From contig CM063246.1 of assembly GCA_032158295.1 (NCBI GenBank), positions 1,583,371 through 1,647,370 on the forward strand: 64,000 nucleotides of DNA. Direction: 5' to 3'. This DNA is from Pycnopodia helianthoides (Eukaryota > Echinodermata > Asteroidea > Forcipulatida > Asteriidae). The translations under genes were made by a program, and so were the position numbers. Under the pieces are notes generated by a model that was given only the letters and a program-made list of their open reading frames with translations, had not been told where the DNA came from and did not search any database. Within the stretch, counting starts at the first letter, position 1; the number at the start of each line of letters is the position of its first letter. Below, piece after piece: positions 11,186-22,700 of this stretch.

Positions 11186-11345
11186 TATCGACTGCTTCGA
11201 GTGCTATGGTTAAAACTACAACTCCCGAGGTGATCCTCGGCATGCTCTATTTTCTAGAGGCGCAAGGCGAAGCTGAGGGAATATAGAATGCTCTGGGGAT
11301 CACCGAGGGAGTCGTAGTTTTAATCATATCGCGAGTAAAAGCATT
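11186..11345. mobile_element. Inverted-repeat element F
   Basis: Left arm ATCGACTGCTTCGAGTGCTA then GGTTAAAACTACAACTCCC; right arm GGGAGTCGTAGTTTTAATC. A second copy, antisense, is at about 40560-40660. Size about 160 bp, non-coding. Confidence 0.75.
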
Positions 11346-11999
11346 CAATATATGTTTAATAACACCCCATACATATATTGTGCAGAGAAGTCAAGGTATC
11401 AAGAAGTTGCTGTTGCTATGGGTATAGTACATTGATTTCTAAGCGTGTAGCGCGTCACATTCACATGGTTTCTAGTATAAGACAGACTAGGCAGACTCTT
11501 TGTAAGGGGTTTTATAATGTATCGCTCGTATTATTCAAACCACAGGAGATGATATTGAATGGTCAGACAGTAGGAGGGTTGACTGTTTACTCTGTAGATG
11601 CATTCACCACATGATATCATATTGCAGGCTGGCATAGTTTATATCCATCATTCAAAACCACAGCGGATGACATTGATTGGTCAGACAGGAGAATTAAAAC
11701 GCAGAAAAAAGCATTGTGAAATATTTACAGAAACTTCTGATGTTACAAGTTGCTTTATACTCACTTGTGCAGGACGGCGTCTTTAAGATGGTTTTTTGTT
11801 TTATCCAATGGAATTATGTTAGTCTTACTTTTTGTACAATGTACATTAATTTATAATTTATGAAATTCCTCTCCGCTCATCTCTTGTCCATGCCGGACTC
11901 TGGATGCACATTCCGTATCAAATCACAACGTTCCAATCTAATCACACACTCAGCAGGTTGACATTTTGGCTTGCTTCATCTCCCCCCTGACCAGGGTCA

Positions 12000-13869
12000 T
12001 CATGTTTCCGTCTTAGGGCCGCCACCTTTCTTCTCAAGCTTCTTGGCCGAGTCCCTCAGAGTTTCCAATAATTTACTCATGTCTGGTACCTAACAGTATC
12101 AAAGGAAAAAGATCATACAGAAATTAACACAAATGCTCTCCTGGTTCGGACATGTCTCCAGGCACTACTCTTTGCCTAAGACCCTACTGCAAGGAGGAGG
12201 ATGCAGAGGTCATCAGAAAGTCCATGAGTGACATCATTAGAGACTGGACAGGTCACAAGCCCATGTCTCTAACACACATATCAGAAGATCAAGAAAGTTA
12301 GGCCCAATTTCATAGAGCTGCTTAACGGCCATTTTTGTGCTTACTGTACGAGTTTCCATTTCATAGCGCCGTAAATCACGAGCGCACGAGAAGGCACGCT
12401 AACCTTTCGGTGCTTACTATATCAAAATGAATGACGTAACAATGCAAATCCCTGGTGATTGGCAAGCTGGCCGCCAGCCTGTGAAATACACTTACGCTTT
12501 TAAGCAAATTTTTCTGGTATCAGTTAGCTTGAAAATTTGCTTACCGTTAAGCAGCGCTATGAAATTGGCCCCTGGAGATCCCCGACTGCCCAAGCGTCTC
12601 TCATGGCAACCCAACGACCCTTGGATGAGCTAGTATGAGTGACAAATACATAACATCTAGAAATAATAGTAATACGCAGTTCTTCTCTATATTGCTTTAT
12701 CACACCCGAGGGCGTCTCAAAGCGCTCATTATTTTTTCTACAAGGTATGCAGAGCTATGTTTGAAATATAAGGCCCATTCATAGCTCCATGTTTTGGTTT
12801 ACAAAGTGCTGTGGGGCAATAAGAACTGTGTATTACTATTATTATTGAAATACTTGCCTCGTAGTTCTGTGAAAGGTAAATTCCTACCGCAGTCCCGGAG
12901 ATAAATCCAAACTGAAAAAAAAAATAAGACATGGACAGATCTGTCACGTTAAACTATTATTGGGTGACCTATTGTTCGCACAGCCATCGGTCGCTCGTGC
13001 GGCAAATGGGCGATCACACAAGGAAATGTTTGTCCCATAAATGGACTGTGCAACGCAAGACTTGCACTAGTTGCGATTACCGTAACCCCCCATCCTCCCG
13101 ACGGTTGCAGTATGGAGGGTTACGATTGTCGCAACTATACTTGTACTTTCGAGAGATCATATGCCAACATATCCATAGCTTAACGACAGACAGAAACCAG
13201 GGCCCATTTTCATAGAGCTGCTTAAGCAGAAAATATTGCTAAACAATTTCCTGCTTAGCAGAAATGAGCAGGATACCAGTCACAATTGGTGCATTCAGGC
13301 ATGGTATTTTTGGCTGGCAACCTTATTCTGTATTAGTGGTAAGCATAATTTTGTTGTGCTTAGCTTATTTTGGGCTTAGCTTTAATATTTTTGTGCTTAA
13401 GCAGCTCTATGAAATTGGACCCAGGTATGATCAGGTGCAATTTAATATCTGATATTATTAGTAACCAAGTCTAAGAAGACTAAAGAGTAGTGCCCGAGTC
13501 AGTAGCAATGTCTAACATTTTTTTTAATACAACATTTAGTCTAGCATTAGCAATGATGATAATCATAATGACAAAAAAAAAAACGTTTGTAAAGAGATGT
13601 TGGTGGTCCTACCCTACAAATACTCTGACTAACACTACAACCCAAACAAACAAATTAGCGTATATAAAAAGAAAATATTTAATCAGTTGACAACCTTACG
13701 TCATCTACCTCTCCATGCACTGACTGAGCTGACAACATTTCACAATCACATTAATTTTTAATAAAATTAGTTGGTTTCATATCCCTGTCAAGATTCTATC
13801 AATGCAGGTTTGGTACGAATCAGTCTGTATTTATATATAATCTAGGCAACTTACCACAAATGAAAACAT
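12000..13869 (-). CDS. STMP1: Short transmembrane mitochondrial protein 1 (micropeptide), complete
   Basis: Three coding exons on the minus strand: 13869-13855 (ATG plus four codons, MFSFV), 12911-12858 (18 codons, FGFISGTAVGIYLSQNYE) and 12089-12000 (29 codons and TGA). The 52-residue product aligns without gaps to human STMP1 (47 aa, MLQFLLGF..VGMYLAQNYD) through the N-terminal hydrophobic segment and the (Q)NY(D/E)(I/V)P motif, followed by a basic Lys/Glu-rich helix. In vertebrates this micropeptide sits in the mitochondrial inner membrane and affects respiratory complexes and dynamics. Donor of exon 1 is GTAAGT; exon 2 uses a GC donor (GAG|GCAAGT). Exon 3's acceptor is CTGTTAG. Intron 1 carries a family-C MITE, intron 2 a LINE fragment and another family-C MITE. 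The gene lies divergently upstream of DHX35. The tail is slightly longer and more basic than in human. Confidence 0.88.
12130..12300 (+). mobile_element. Non-LTR retrotransposon 3'-end fragment
   Basis: The translation contains WFGHVSRH, then LPKTLLQGG, and in another frame DIIRDWTGH with LTHISED. This is the C-terminal signature of many LINE reverse transcriptase ORFs (WxGHV..R..LPK..LxG..G.R..GR..K.W). Frames are broken; only the last part remains. It sits in STMP1 intron 2, antisense to that gene. Confidence 0.65.
12301..12575. mobile_element. Hairpin MITE, family C
   Basis: GGCCCAATTTCATAGAGCTG at the left and its complement GCGCTATGAAATTGGCCCC at the right, with an internal copy of TTCATAGCGCCG. 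In STMP1 intron 2. Confidence 0.88.
13201..13425. mobile_element. Hairpin MITE, family C
   Basis: GGCCCATTTTCATAGAGCTG to GCAGCTCTATGAAATTGGAC, about 225 bp with the interior AGGATACCAGTCACAATTGG. In STMP1 intron 1. Confidence 0.9.
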
Positions 13870-14296
13870 TCTCTCTCTTTTTTCTTAATTCAACGATCCC
13901 TTGCTAGAGAAAAAAACTGCGCTGTCTAGTCTTTGGCAAGAAGACAACAAGCCACCTGACTTTGACCTGGGACTGGATGAGGCCAGAGGGGGAAAACCCT
14001 GCAATCCAACCAACCAAGTGTTTCAAATAGGTTTTTCACTCGGAAAAATTATAAATCTCCGACAGCCACAATAGATGTGATACTAAAATGACGAAACACT
14101 TCACAGGTGAACTTTTCCTTGACTGATGTACTCGTTTAAATCACCACAACGATGATCTTTCGTCACTACTTCGGAACAGCTCCGTCGGCGTTCGAACCAA
14201 ACACAGTCACTGGTAACTGTCACTGGTTCCCTGTTTCTCAGCAGATTTGTTAATGTGTACTGTTGGAACCAGTGATTTTGTTAGTCTCTTTGCACG

Positions 14297-15204
14297 GAGA
14301 CCAGACAACTCGTCCGTCGGACAACTCGTCCGTTCGGACAACTCGACGGTTCGGACAACTCGACGGTTCGGACAACTCGACGGATAATAATTTTAACCGT
14401 CAGACAACTCGACGGATGGCCAAGACAAGTCGACGGATGGCCGTGACGGGGGTGCACGGGCGTCCCCCGGTGGTGGGGTATGGTGGGTAGTCGACGGATG
14501 GCCGTGACGCTGGGGGCTCCCCCTGGGTGGGGTATGGTGGATGGGTTTAATATCCGGGCGAACGGATAATTGATACTTGTTTAATTTTTACCATTTTTTA
14601 CCATTTTCATTATGAGTTGTTGTTGGTGGTGGTAATAAAGTAAAGTAAATAATAAAGCTGTATAATGTTTTAATTTTTTTTTTAAACCTGTTTTTGATTC
14701 TGTACAAATTGGAAGGGTACACATTTTTTTCCCGGCATATAACTAACCAAGTAATTGTATAGGGCAAGATTCCCCGATGCAACATCCTCGGCGTGTGTCC
14801 GTGACGGGCTCAGCACGGGGCGGGAGGGGTGAAGAGCGGCCTCGGCGGGAGGCGAGACCGTGTACTGACTTGGCGCATGCACGGGCGTCCCCCGGGGTTG
14901 GGTGTGGTGGGTGGGTTGTTACTTATAAAAGTAATGTTTTTTCAGTGCATTCAGCCAAAGAGAACGGAATATTTACTTGAGGTTCGCGCAAAAATTATAG
15001 AATCGCAGGATTCATACAGGAAATTCGTGTAAACATGTCAGAAACGGAGGTCAGCCGCTCAACCGTCGACTTGTCTTGGCCATCCGTCGAGTTGTCTTAA
15101 AGTCGAGTTGTCTGAACCGTCGAGTTGTCCGAACCGTCGAGTTGTCCGAACCGTCGAGTTGTCCGAACGGACGAGTTGTCCGACGGACGAGTTGTCTGAC
15201 ATTC
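14297..15204. mobile_element. Foldback (TU-like) element with arms of 17-bp repeats and 9-bp target duplication
   Basis: The left arm (14302-14450) is built of repeated GGACAACTCGACGGTTC-type units. The right arm (15060-15199) is the same array inverted. Between them lie GC-rich CGGGCGTCCCCCGG boxes and an AT-rich core. The flanks both carry CTTTGCACG (14288-14296 and 15205-15213), consistent with a 9-bp target-site duplication. No transposase is present, so it is non-autonomous. Confidence 0.85.
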
Positions 15205-15266
15205 CTTTGCACGTGTCGTTTTCTCGTTAGATACCTTGTCGCCTTCTCTTTCACTGGATCTGTGTA

Positions 15267-16476
15267 CCAGGCTGAACTCAGGACTAAATTTAGTGCCAGC
15301 ACCAAATTTGGTGCTGGCAAGAAATTTAGTGCTGGCACCAAATTTTAAAAATCTTAGTCAACGACCGTCATTGACAGTCTGAACAGATTACCAAATTGTC
15401 ATGTTTTTACCTCGTTTTACGTTGAAAATTTGTTTGAGATATTAGGAAGATATCTGTAAAAAGAAAACTAAAGATTTCATAATTTTTCGATGACAACTTT
15501 TGAATTGAAAATTAGGCATTTGCGTGTTTCAATCTAGAACTTGTACAGTAAATTCTCAAACGGGCTATCATTACGCAAATATTCATTTAATTGGGCTGAG
15601 CTAATTAGTGGACTAATAATATGGGGGCGCCCAGGCATGACAGTTTGGGATATAAGGAAGATATCTGTAAAAAGAAAACTAAAGATTTCATGATTTTTCG
15701 ATGACAACTTTTGAATTGAAAATTTGGTAGTTGCGTGTTTTATCTATAGAGCTTGTGCAGTAAAATGTCAGACGGGCTATTATTTTGCAGTTAATTAGTT
15801 GGGCTGAGCTAATTAGTGGACTAATTAATTTGGGGGCGCCCAGGCATGACAGTTTGGGATATGAGGAAGTTATATAGGAAAAAAAAATCCAAAGATTTCA
15901 TGATTTTACGATGACAACTTTTCAATTTAATATTTTTTGTTATTTTTGAAAAAATTCCACAACGATCTATTTTATGCAAATATTCAATTAGTTGGGCTGA
16001 GCTAATTAGTGGACTAATTAAATGGGGGCGCCCAGGCATGACAGTTTGAGATATTAGGAAGATATCTGTGAAGAGAAAACTAAAGATTTCATTATTTTAT
16101 CGATGACAACTTTTGATTTGAAAATCAGGTAGTTGCGTGTTTCAGTCTGGAACTTGTACAGTAAATTCTCAGACGGACTATAATATTATGCAGTTGTTTA
16201 ATTAGTTTGGCTGAGCTAATTAGTGGACTAATTAATTGGGGGCGCCCAGGCATGACGGTTTGGGATATAAGGAAGATATCTGTGAAAAAAATAAACCAAG
16301 ATCTCATGATTTTATGATGACAAATGTTCGAGGTAAAAACATGACAATTTGGTATTCTGTTCAGACTGTCAATGACGGTCGTTGACTAAGATTTTTGAAA
16401 TTTGGTGCCAGCACTAAATTTCTTGCCAGCACCAAATTTGGTGCTGGCACTAAATTTAGTGCTGAGTTCAGCCTGG
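15267..16476. mobile_element. Foldback element with 150-bp inverted arms and internal satellite
   Basis: Arms 15267-15416 and 16329-16476 are inverted copies beginning CCAGGCTGAACTCAG. Within each arm TAGTGCTGGCACCAAATTT-type words alternate. The centre has about five tandem units of roughly 205 bp, each with TTGGGGGCGCCCAGGCATGA and GGAAGATATCTGT. Direct repeats GATCTGTGTA immediately flank both ends (10 bp), a probable target-site duplication. No coding capacity. Confidence 0.88.
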
Positions 16477-16576
16477 GATCTGTGTAGGGACTGTGTGAAG
16501 TTGAGTAATTACTCGAGACGCATGCAATAATACTTCGGATACCAATAAGTGTGTTTAGAAATGAGCCACAAACGTG

Positions 16577-16583
16577 TATAAAA
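16577..16583 (+). promoter_or_regulatory. Possible TATA box of DHX35
   Basis: TATAAAA lies 166 bp upstream of the DHX35 initiation codon, between a foldback element and the ATG. Only position and sequence support it; no transcription data. Confidence 0.25.
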
Positions 16584-16742
16584 GCATGTACATTTTTTAT
16601 GTGGCTTCAATCAAAACAAAGATTCGGTGTGAAGTGAAGACTGCATGTACCGGGATATTTGAATTTTGAAATGTGAAGTAAGGTCTGTAAGGAACTGACT
16701 GAGTGTAACTGTTACTGTTGTTGGTGCCACAATAACTAAGTT

Positions 16743-19700
16743 ATGACCAGCTTCACACCCAAATTTTGGAAGCCAGGTGAGGTTTGGTTTTTTGTTTTTT
16801 TATTAGATCATTAATTATTATAAGTTAATGATTTAAGATTGTTTACAACCTTACTTAACTTCCCTTAACGAAGTTCATGAATTTTATTTAATGATTTTTA
16901 TTTTGGCCTACACTTAAATTTTAAAAGAACACTGTACAATCTCATTTTTATGGAATTCCATCTCTGCCAAGTTACACGGCGCATTATTTGGCAAAAAATA
17001 AAATAAAACAATTTAAAATTAAATAGGTGCCCCATATATCAAGTTGGCTTGGATCTCCCAAACATGCGCTGTCGGTGGAGCATTGTCGCGTTGTGCCGTC
17101 GCAAAGTTGCATAGTTGCGCCATCACATAGTCGCGTCGTGCAGTTGCATAGTCGCATCATGCCGTCGCATCGTGCCGTCGCATAGTCGCGTCGTGCCCTC
17201 GAATAGTCGCGTCGTGCTGTCACATCGTCGCATTGTGGTTTTGAAGGTCTCTAGCCGCTTGGGCCGTCAATGGCGCATTGTCGCATCGTGCCATCGCATA
17301 GTCGCGTTGTACCGTCACATAGTCGCATCGTCGCATTGTCGCATTCATTAAAATTCCAGGGGCCAGCCAGGGTTTCACCAGAGGGCGCAGTTGTGCTGTG
17401 TTTGGGTGATCGTCCATGATTCTTGAAGCACAGCCTCAGCTCAGGCTAGCAAGCAGACAAAAACACCAAGGCCGAGCGCGCGCTTCATTGACGAAACCCA
17501 AGATAGGCCCCTATAAAATGCGACGCGACTATGCTAGACTCGGCTAGAGACCTTAAAAACCACAATGTGGCAATGTGACAATGCGATGTGACTATGCGAC
17601 AGCACGACGCGACTATGCGCCGTCAATGGCGTATGTTTGGGAGATCCAAGCCAGAATGCCACACATGAAAGATCATGTTTGGTTGAAAATAATAAACAAA
17701 ACTTTCCAGTAAATTTACATTTAGTACTAATATTATTACTATCGCTTAAGTTTCCCTAAATAGATTTGGTATTCTATATTTTGTTTTTAAAACAAAATGT
17801 AGAATACCAAATCTATTTAGGGAAACTTAAGCGATACTTAGCTAAGAAGAAATATTTTTGAAAATTAAAAACCATAAGAACATGTCTGGTTGTCCAACTT
17901 ACAATAGGTCAACTTAAATAGGCCTTTCATTATAAAATAGTATTTGTAAAACATTCAAGTAAAGCTCCATTAAATAGTTATAGTACAATTAATAAATTAT
18001 GTAGACAATTAAAGACTTGAAACAATTAAGAAATGTTTGGACGAGATGACTGGACGAGATCTTGGACGAGATTCTGGACGAGATGTATTGGGACAGAGAT
18101 GCTTGGACAGAGATGACTTGACAGGATGACTTGGACAGAGATACTTGGAAGATGTTTGACAGAGATTCTGACAGAGATGATTCAAGTGACTGGGACAATG
18201 ACTGAGAGATGATGACAGAGTGACTTGGGACAGAGATGATGGACAGAGATGATTGCAGACTTGGAAGAAGTCTGGACAGAGATGATTGACGAGTGATTGG
18301 GACAGAGAGACTTGGACAGAGAGACTTGGGACAGAGATGACTTGGGGCAGAGATGACTTGGGACCGAGTTGACTCGGACCAAGTTGACTCGGACCAAGTT
18401 GACTCGGACCGAGTTGACCGGTACCCCTTTCTCAGCAAACAATTCTATGCAAAAATAGTGTTTTTTTCTTACATTGCTTTCTTGCAACTTTGATGACCAA
18501 TTGAGCTCAAATTTTCACAGGCATGACAGGTTTGTTATTTTATGCTGGGATACTCCAAGTTGGGTACTAGTCTGTGACAAAATTTACCAAAAGTATATAT
18601 ATCCCGCCTTTATACTCAGACAACAACAAACTGTGACAAAGTGACGCTAAGCAGACAAATTTCCCTCCAAAAAGTATCAACTGACCTGCTTTCATTGGCT
18701 GACCTATATAACTTTAGGACCAATCAACCCATTTTCACCACTACGCCTATGCTGATTGGTTGTTGGCCTGATCATCCGGATCCGCCAAACCAGTATACAT
18801 GTAAATAGCTTCACGCATCACAATTGCCAGAATGGGCCAGCACGTCCAACCGTCAAAGCAATGACAGTACCTGCACATAAGCCTGATCCATCACGCATGC
18901 ACGGCAACTGCCGATCCAAGCATGGAACGCACAGACTAGGAGAAGTGTGATGTGGTATGCCGAGTATAAAGCATTTGATCATAAAATTGATAAAATGAAT
19001 TAACTGCAGGCACAGACAAGCCAGGAGCTGGTCTGAAAGAGGAGAGGCATCATGTTGGTGAAGGAAGTGGCGAGTGTGTTGTGTACAATCCAAATGTTGC
19101 TGTTTCCATTGAACAGCAGAGGCAGAGGCTTCCCGTCTTCAAGGTAATTCAAGGAACAGTGGACAACAGGCCGGCAGCCGATTTCACGAAACTTTATGCA
19201 ACTGTGTAAGTCCACTTGTGCAAGATGTCTTGTGTTGGTGGATCGCAACTTACGCAACAACTGTTGCGCAAGTGAATTTACGCAGTTGCGTAACGTTTCG
19301 TGAAATCGGCGGCTGGAATTTCATCTTTGAGACTGAGGGCCATGGTCAGAGGGGTGTCTTGTGGACACCCTGTTTTAAATTTGACCACCCTGTTTTATCG
19401 GTCATTTACATGTAAATGTATTGTAAGTGAACAATTTGGACAACCAGTTTTTAAATTTCCTGCAAATTTGGACACCCTTTACCGAATCCTGGCTAAAACC
19501 CTGGAGAGGGCAAGGCCATTTTCATTTTGTAAAGGGCACTCCAGTTGTTGCACAAAATATATTTCTGGAGCAGAAGTATTTTTACAAGACCAGAATCAAA
19601 ATGAGTACAAAATTCCTGACACGGGTTAACATGCATTTAGCTTTTTGTATTTGTACTGTATTAAAGCACTTCTAAAGACATTTTAATGTAATTTGAACAT

Positions 19701-22700
19701 TAGTACACACTGAGGTATTGTTCAATTGAAAAACACCAGACCGCCAGACTCGTTGGGTCATTTGTTTACTGGCCCGACACTAAAACTACTGGCCTCAGGC
19801 CTGTGTTTCAGTGTAAAAACAATTTGAGTCCTGGTATGTCCTCTTGTTTTGTATGAATGTTTCCTGAGTTCAACACAATGTCCCGGCCCTTGAGAACATT
19901 CTAGAGGTCCATAGGATTGCAGGCGTACGTACATGTATGTTTTTTTTAATGAGATATCGCCTAACTCACAATCACAAGGCCGGACGGCCACTTCAAGGTG
20001 AGGGCTACACTTTACTGATTTGGGCTGTAGACCCAAATCAACTGTCACCTGGGCCACGTTGCCACCTACTTCTTGGGCTGAAACAGGGTTACCCCCTTCA
20101 CAGTCCTAGGATGTCAGCATATGTAGGTATCATCCATTAGGAGCCTGGCTGGTAGGGCAGAATGCACTACCTTCCCATTTTTTACGAAGCAATTAAGGGC
20201 ACAAGTGTCTATGGGAACAGTCCTTCGCCTGAGCCTTATTATGCCTTATACTGCAGACCTTTTTAGCATCTGTTTAATTTGACTTAAATCCATTTTATCT
20301 ATCAAATGGAACCAAGTATTGGAGCGTGTAAATAAATGTTATTGTATAATTAAAAAGTATTAATAAAAATAAAGTCAGAGACTTAGTGAATACACTCTGT
20401 CTTGAAAGCAAAGGGGGGAGGGGTAGCAGATTTGTATTTTTTTTTTTATACGTTTGACAACTCCTTTGTTTCTTACAGCATAGAAATCACATTTTGTACC
20501 TCCTGGAAAAGTTCCAGACAGTGGTAATCGTCGGCGAAACAGGATGTGGAAAGAGCACCCAGATACCTCAGTACCTAGTGGAGGCTGGGTGGGGTGCAGA
20601 TGGGTACAAAGTGGGTGTCACCCAGCCCAGGAGGGTGGCTGCAGTCACTGTAAGTTCACATGTTTTCTGCGTTATTATACTCAGATCCATCAATATACAT
20701 GTACCTAGTGGCGGCTGGCTGGGGTGCAGATGGGTAAAAGATGGGTGTCACTCAGCCTAGGAAGGAGGCTTTTGGCTTTTGTTACAGAAAGTTCATGATA
20801 CAGTAAGTATGTGACATTTCTGCATTGATACAAAGGAAAGAGCACCCAGATACCTCAGTACCTAGTGGAGGCTGGGTGGGGTGCTGATGGGTAAAAGATG
20901 GGTGTCACTCAGCCTAGGTGGGAGGCTTTTGTTACAGTAAGTTCATGATACAGTAAGTGACATTTCTGCATTGATACAAAAGAAAGAGCACTTAGATACC
21001 TCAGTACCTAGTGGAGGCTGGGTGGGGTGCAGATGGGTACAAAGTAGGTGTCACTCAACCCGGGGGTTGCGGGAGGGGATGCCTGCTGTCTCAGTGAATT
21101 CATGATATTTTTGGATTCTGATTAATAAGGAAATATCTTTGGGCTTTGCTAAGGTACTCCTTGTGATGAATTTTTTTATTACATTATTTTTTGTGTTTTT
21201 ATTAAATTGGTTTTACCCTAAAACCCTATTTAGCACTGTATAGTACTTGGTGCTTTCCACCAACTACTAAGGTAGAATTCGAACCCATGACCCCAGCATT
21301 CTGAAGCAGATGCCTGAACAGCCATACCATCGAACATGACCAGTGACAAGAGGCCAGTTCTAATCCAGTAGCGGGCGGCGGGTACCATGAGCAATTTTAT
21401 GGGTGCACGAGACGAGTGGATATAGAATATTTGTTTTTGTTTTATCTTTACATGGATGTTGTGACAAGCACTGTTTTTTTTTGTTGTTTTTTTTCCCCCT
21501 TTTTTTGGCTAAACTTTTTGGAATTCGACTAGTGTCAAACTTAATTGTTATTGCCTTTGTCTCTCTAGGTGGCTCAACGTGTTGCTGAAGAGCAGGGTAC
21601 CTTTATTGGCCATGAGGTTGGGTATTCCATCCGCTTTGAGGACTGTACAGACCCTGATGTAACCAAGATTAAGGTAATCCTGCTTCACACAATCTTCAGC
21701 TATTTTTTAAGGCCGGGAGAGGGATTTTTTATGTTTTTGCATGGAGAAAAAGGTGTTTTTTAAAACTTGATTTTCAATTGCAGTCACCAAGGTTGTCTAA
21801 GAGTATCAGTTTCTGTGAAAATACTCGCCTTTAAATGAAGAAATGAATGGGTGAGTTTGGGTAAAACTGTGCACACCACGTACATGTATATTAGTTTGCT
21901 CATGTGTTTTCGTATCGACGTGCCTGAGTGGTTAAGAGCACCAGACTCAAGCTCTGGTGTTTCTGATCAGCAGAGTGTGGATTCGAGTCCTTGTCGTGGC
22001 ACTTGTGTCCTTGAGCAAGATACTTTACCATAAGTGCATTGTCCTTTGGATGGGACATTAAGCCGTACTAGGATTGGTAGTGCATGTAAAAGAACCCTGA
22101 ACACTTTTCGTGGTAGAGTAGGGGTTAACTCGGTGTTTCTTTAGTAATAATAATAATAGTAATAATAATGGTCTTTGGAATAGATGTGAGGTCATTATTT
22201 ATCAAATAAAAACACTGGCATGTTTTTACAACTTGTAGACCGCTTCACCTGGTGCAAAGCTTTGTACAGTATACCAGGTGTTTTTGTAGGTAGTTTCCCT
22301 TGTGTTTTGTTACTTTTAAAAAGATTGAACATCGCATTAGAATAAATGAAATATTTCTGGGTGTCTCAGTTTATGACAGATGGATATCTGGTGAGAGAAA
22401 TGATGAATGACCCGCTGCTCTCTAAATACAGGTACAGACATTTTTATTTTCATGTTTTTTGTTTAGATTTTTTGGATTCTTATGACACATCATCGCGTCA
22501 GTGCAAAAACGTCTTGATTTTTGCAAAAGCGTATCTCAATTTTGCAGGCCTGGGGTCGATTTCACAAAACTCTTCCTAACTTAGGACTAGTCGTAGGCAG
22601 CAATGCTAAGAGATAGGACTAGTCCTAAGTACTGGTCCTAACTTACGACTAGTCCTATCTCTTAGCATTGCCTAGGACAAGTCCTAAGTTAGGAAGAGTT

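Noticed and set aside
17989..18487. Ser/Gln-rich minus-strand ORFs of 101-149 residues
   Set aside because: Encoded by the irregular GGACAGAGATGA minisatellite; low complexity only.
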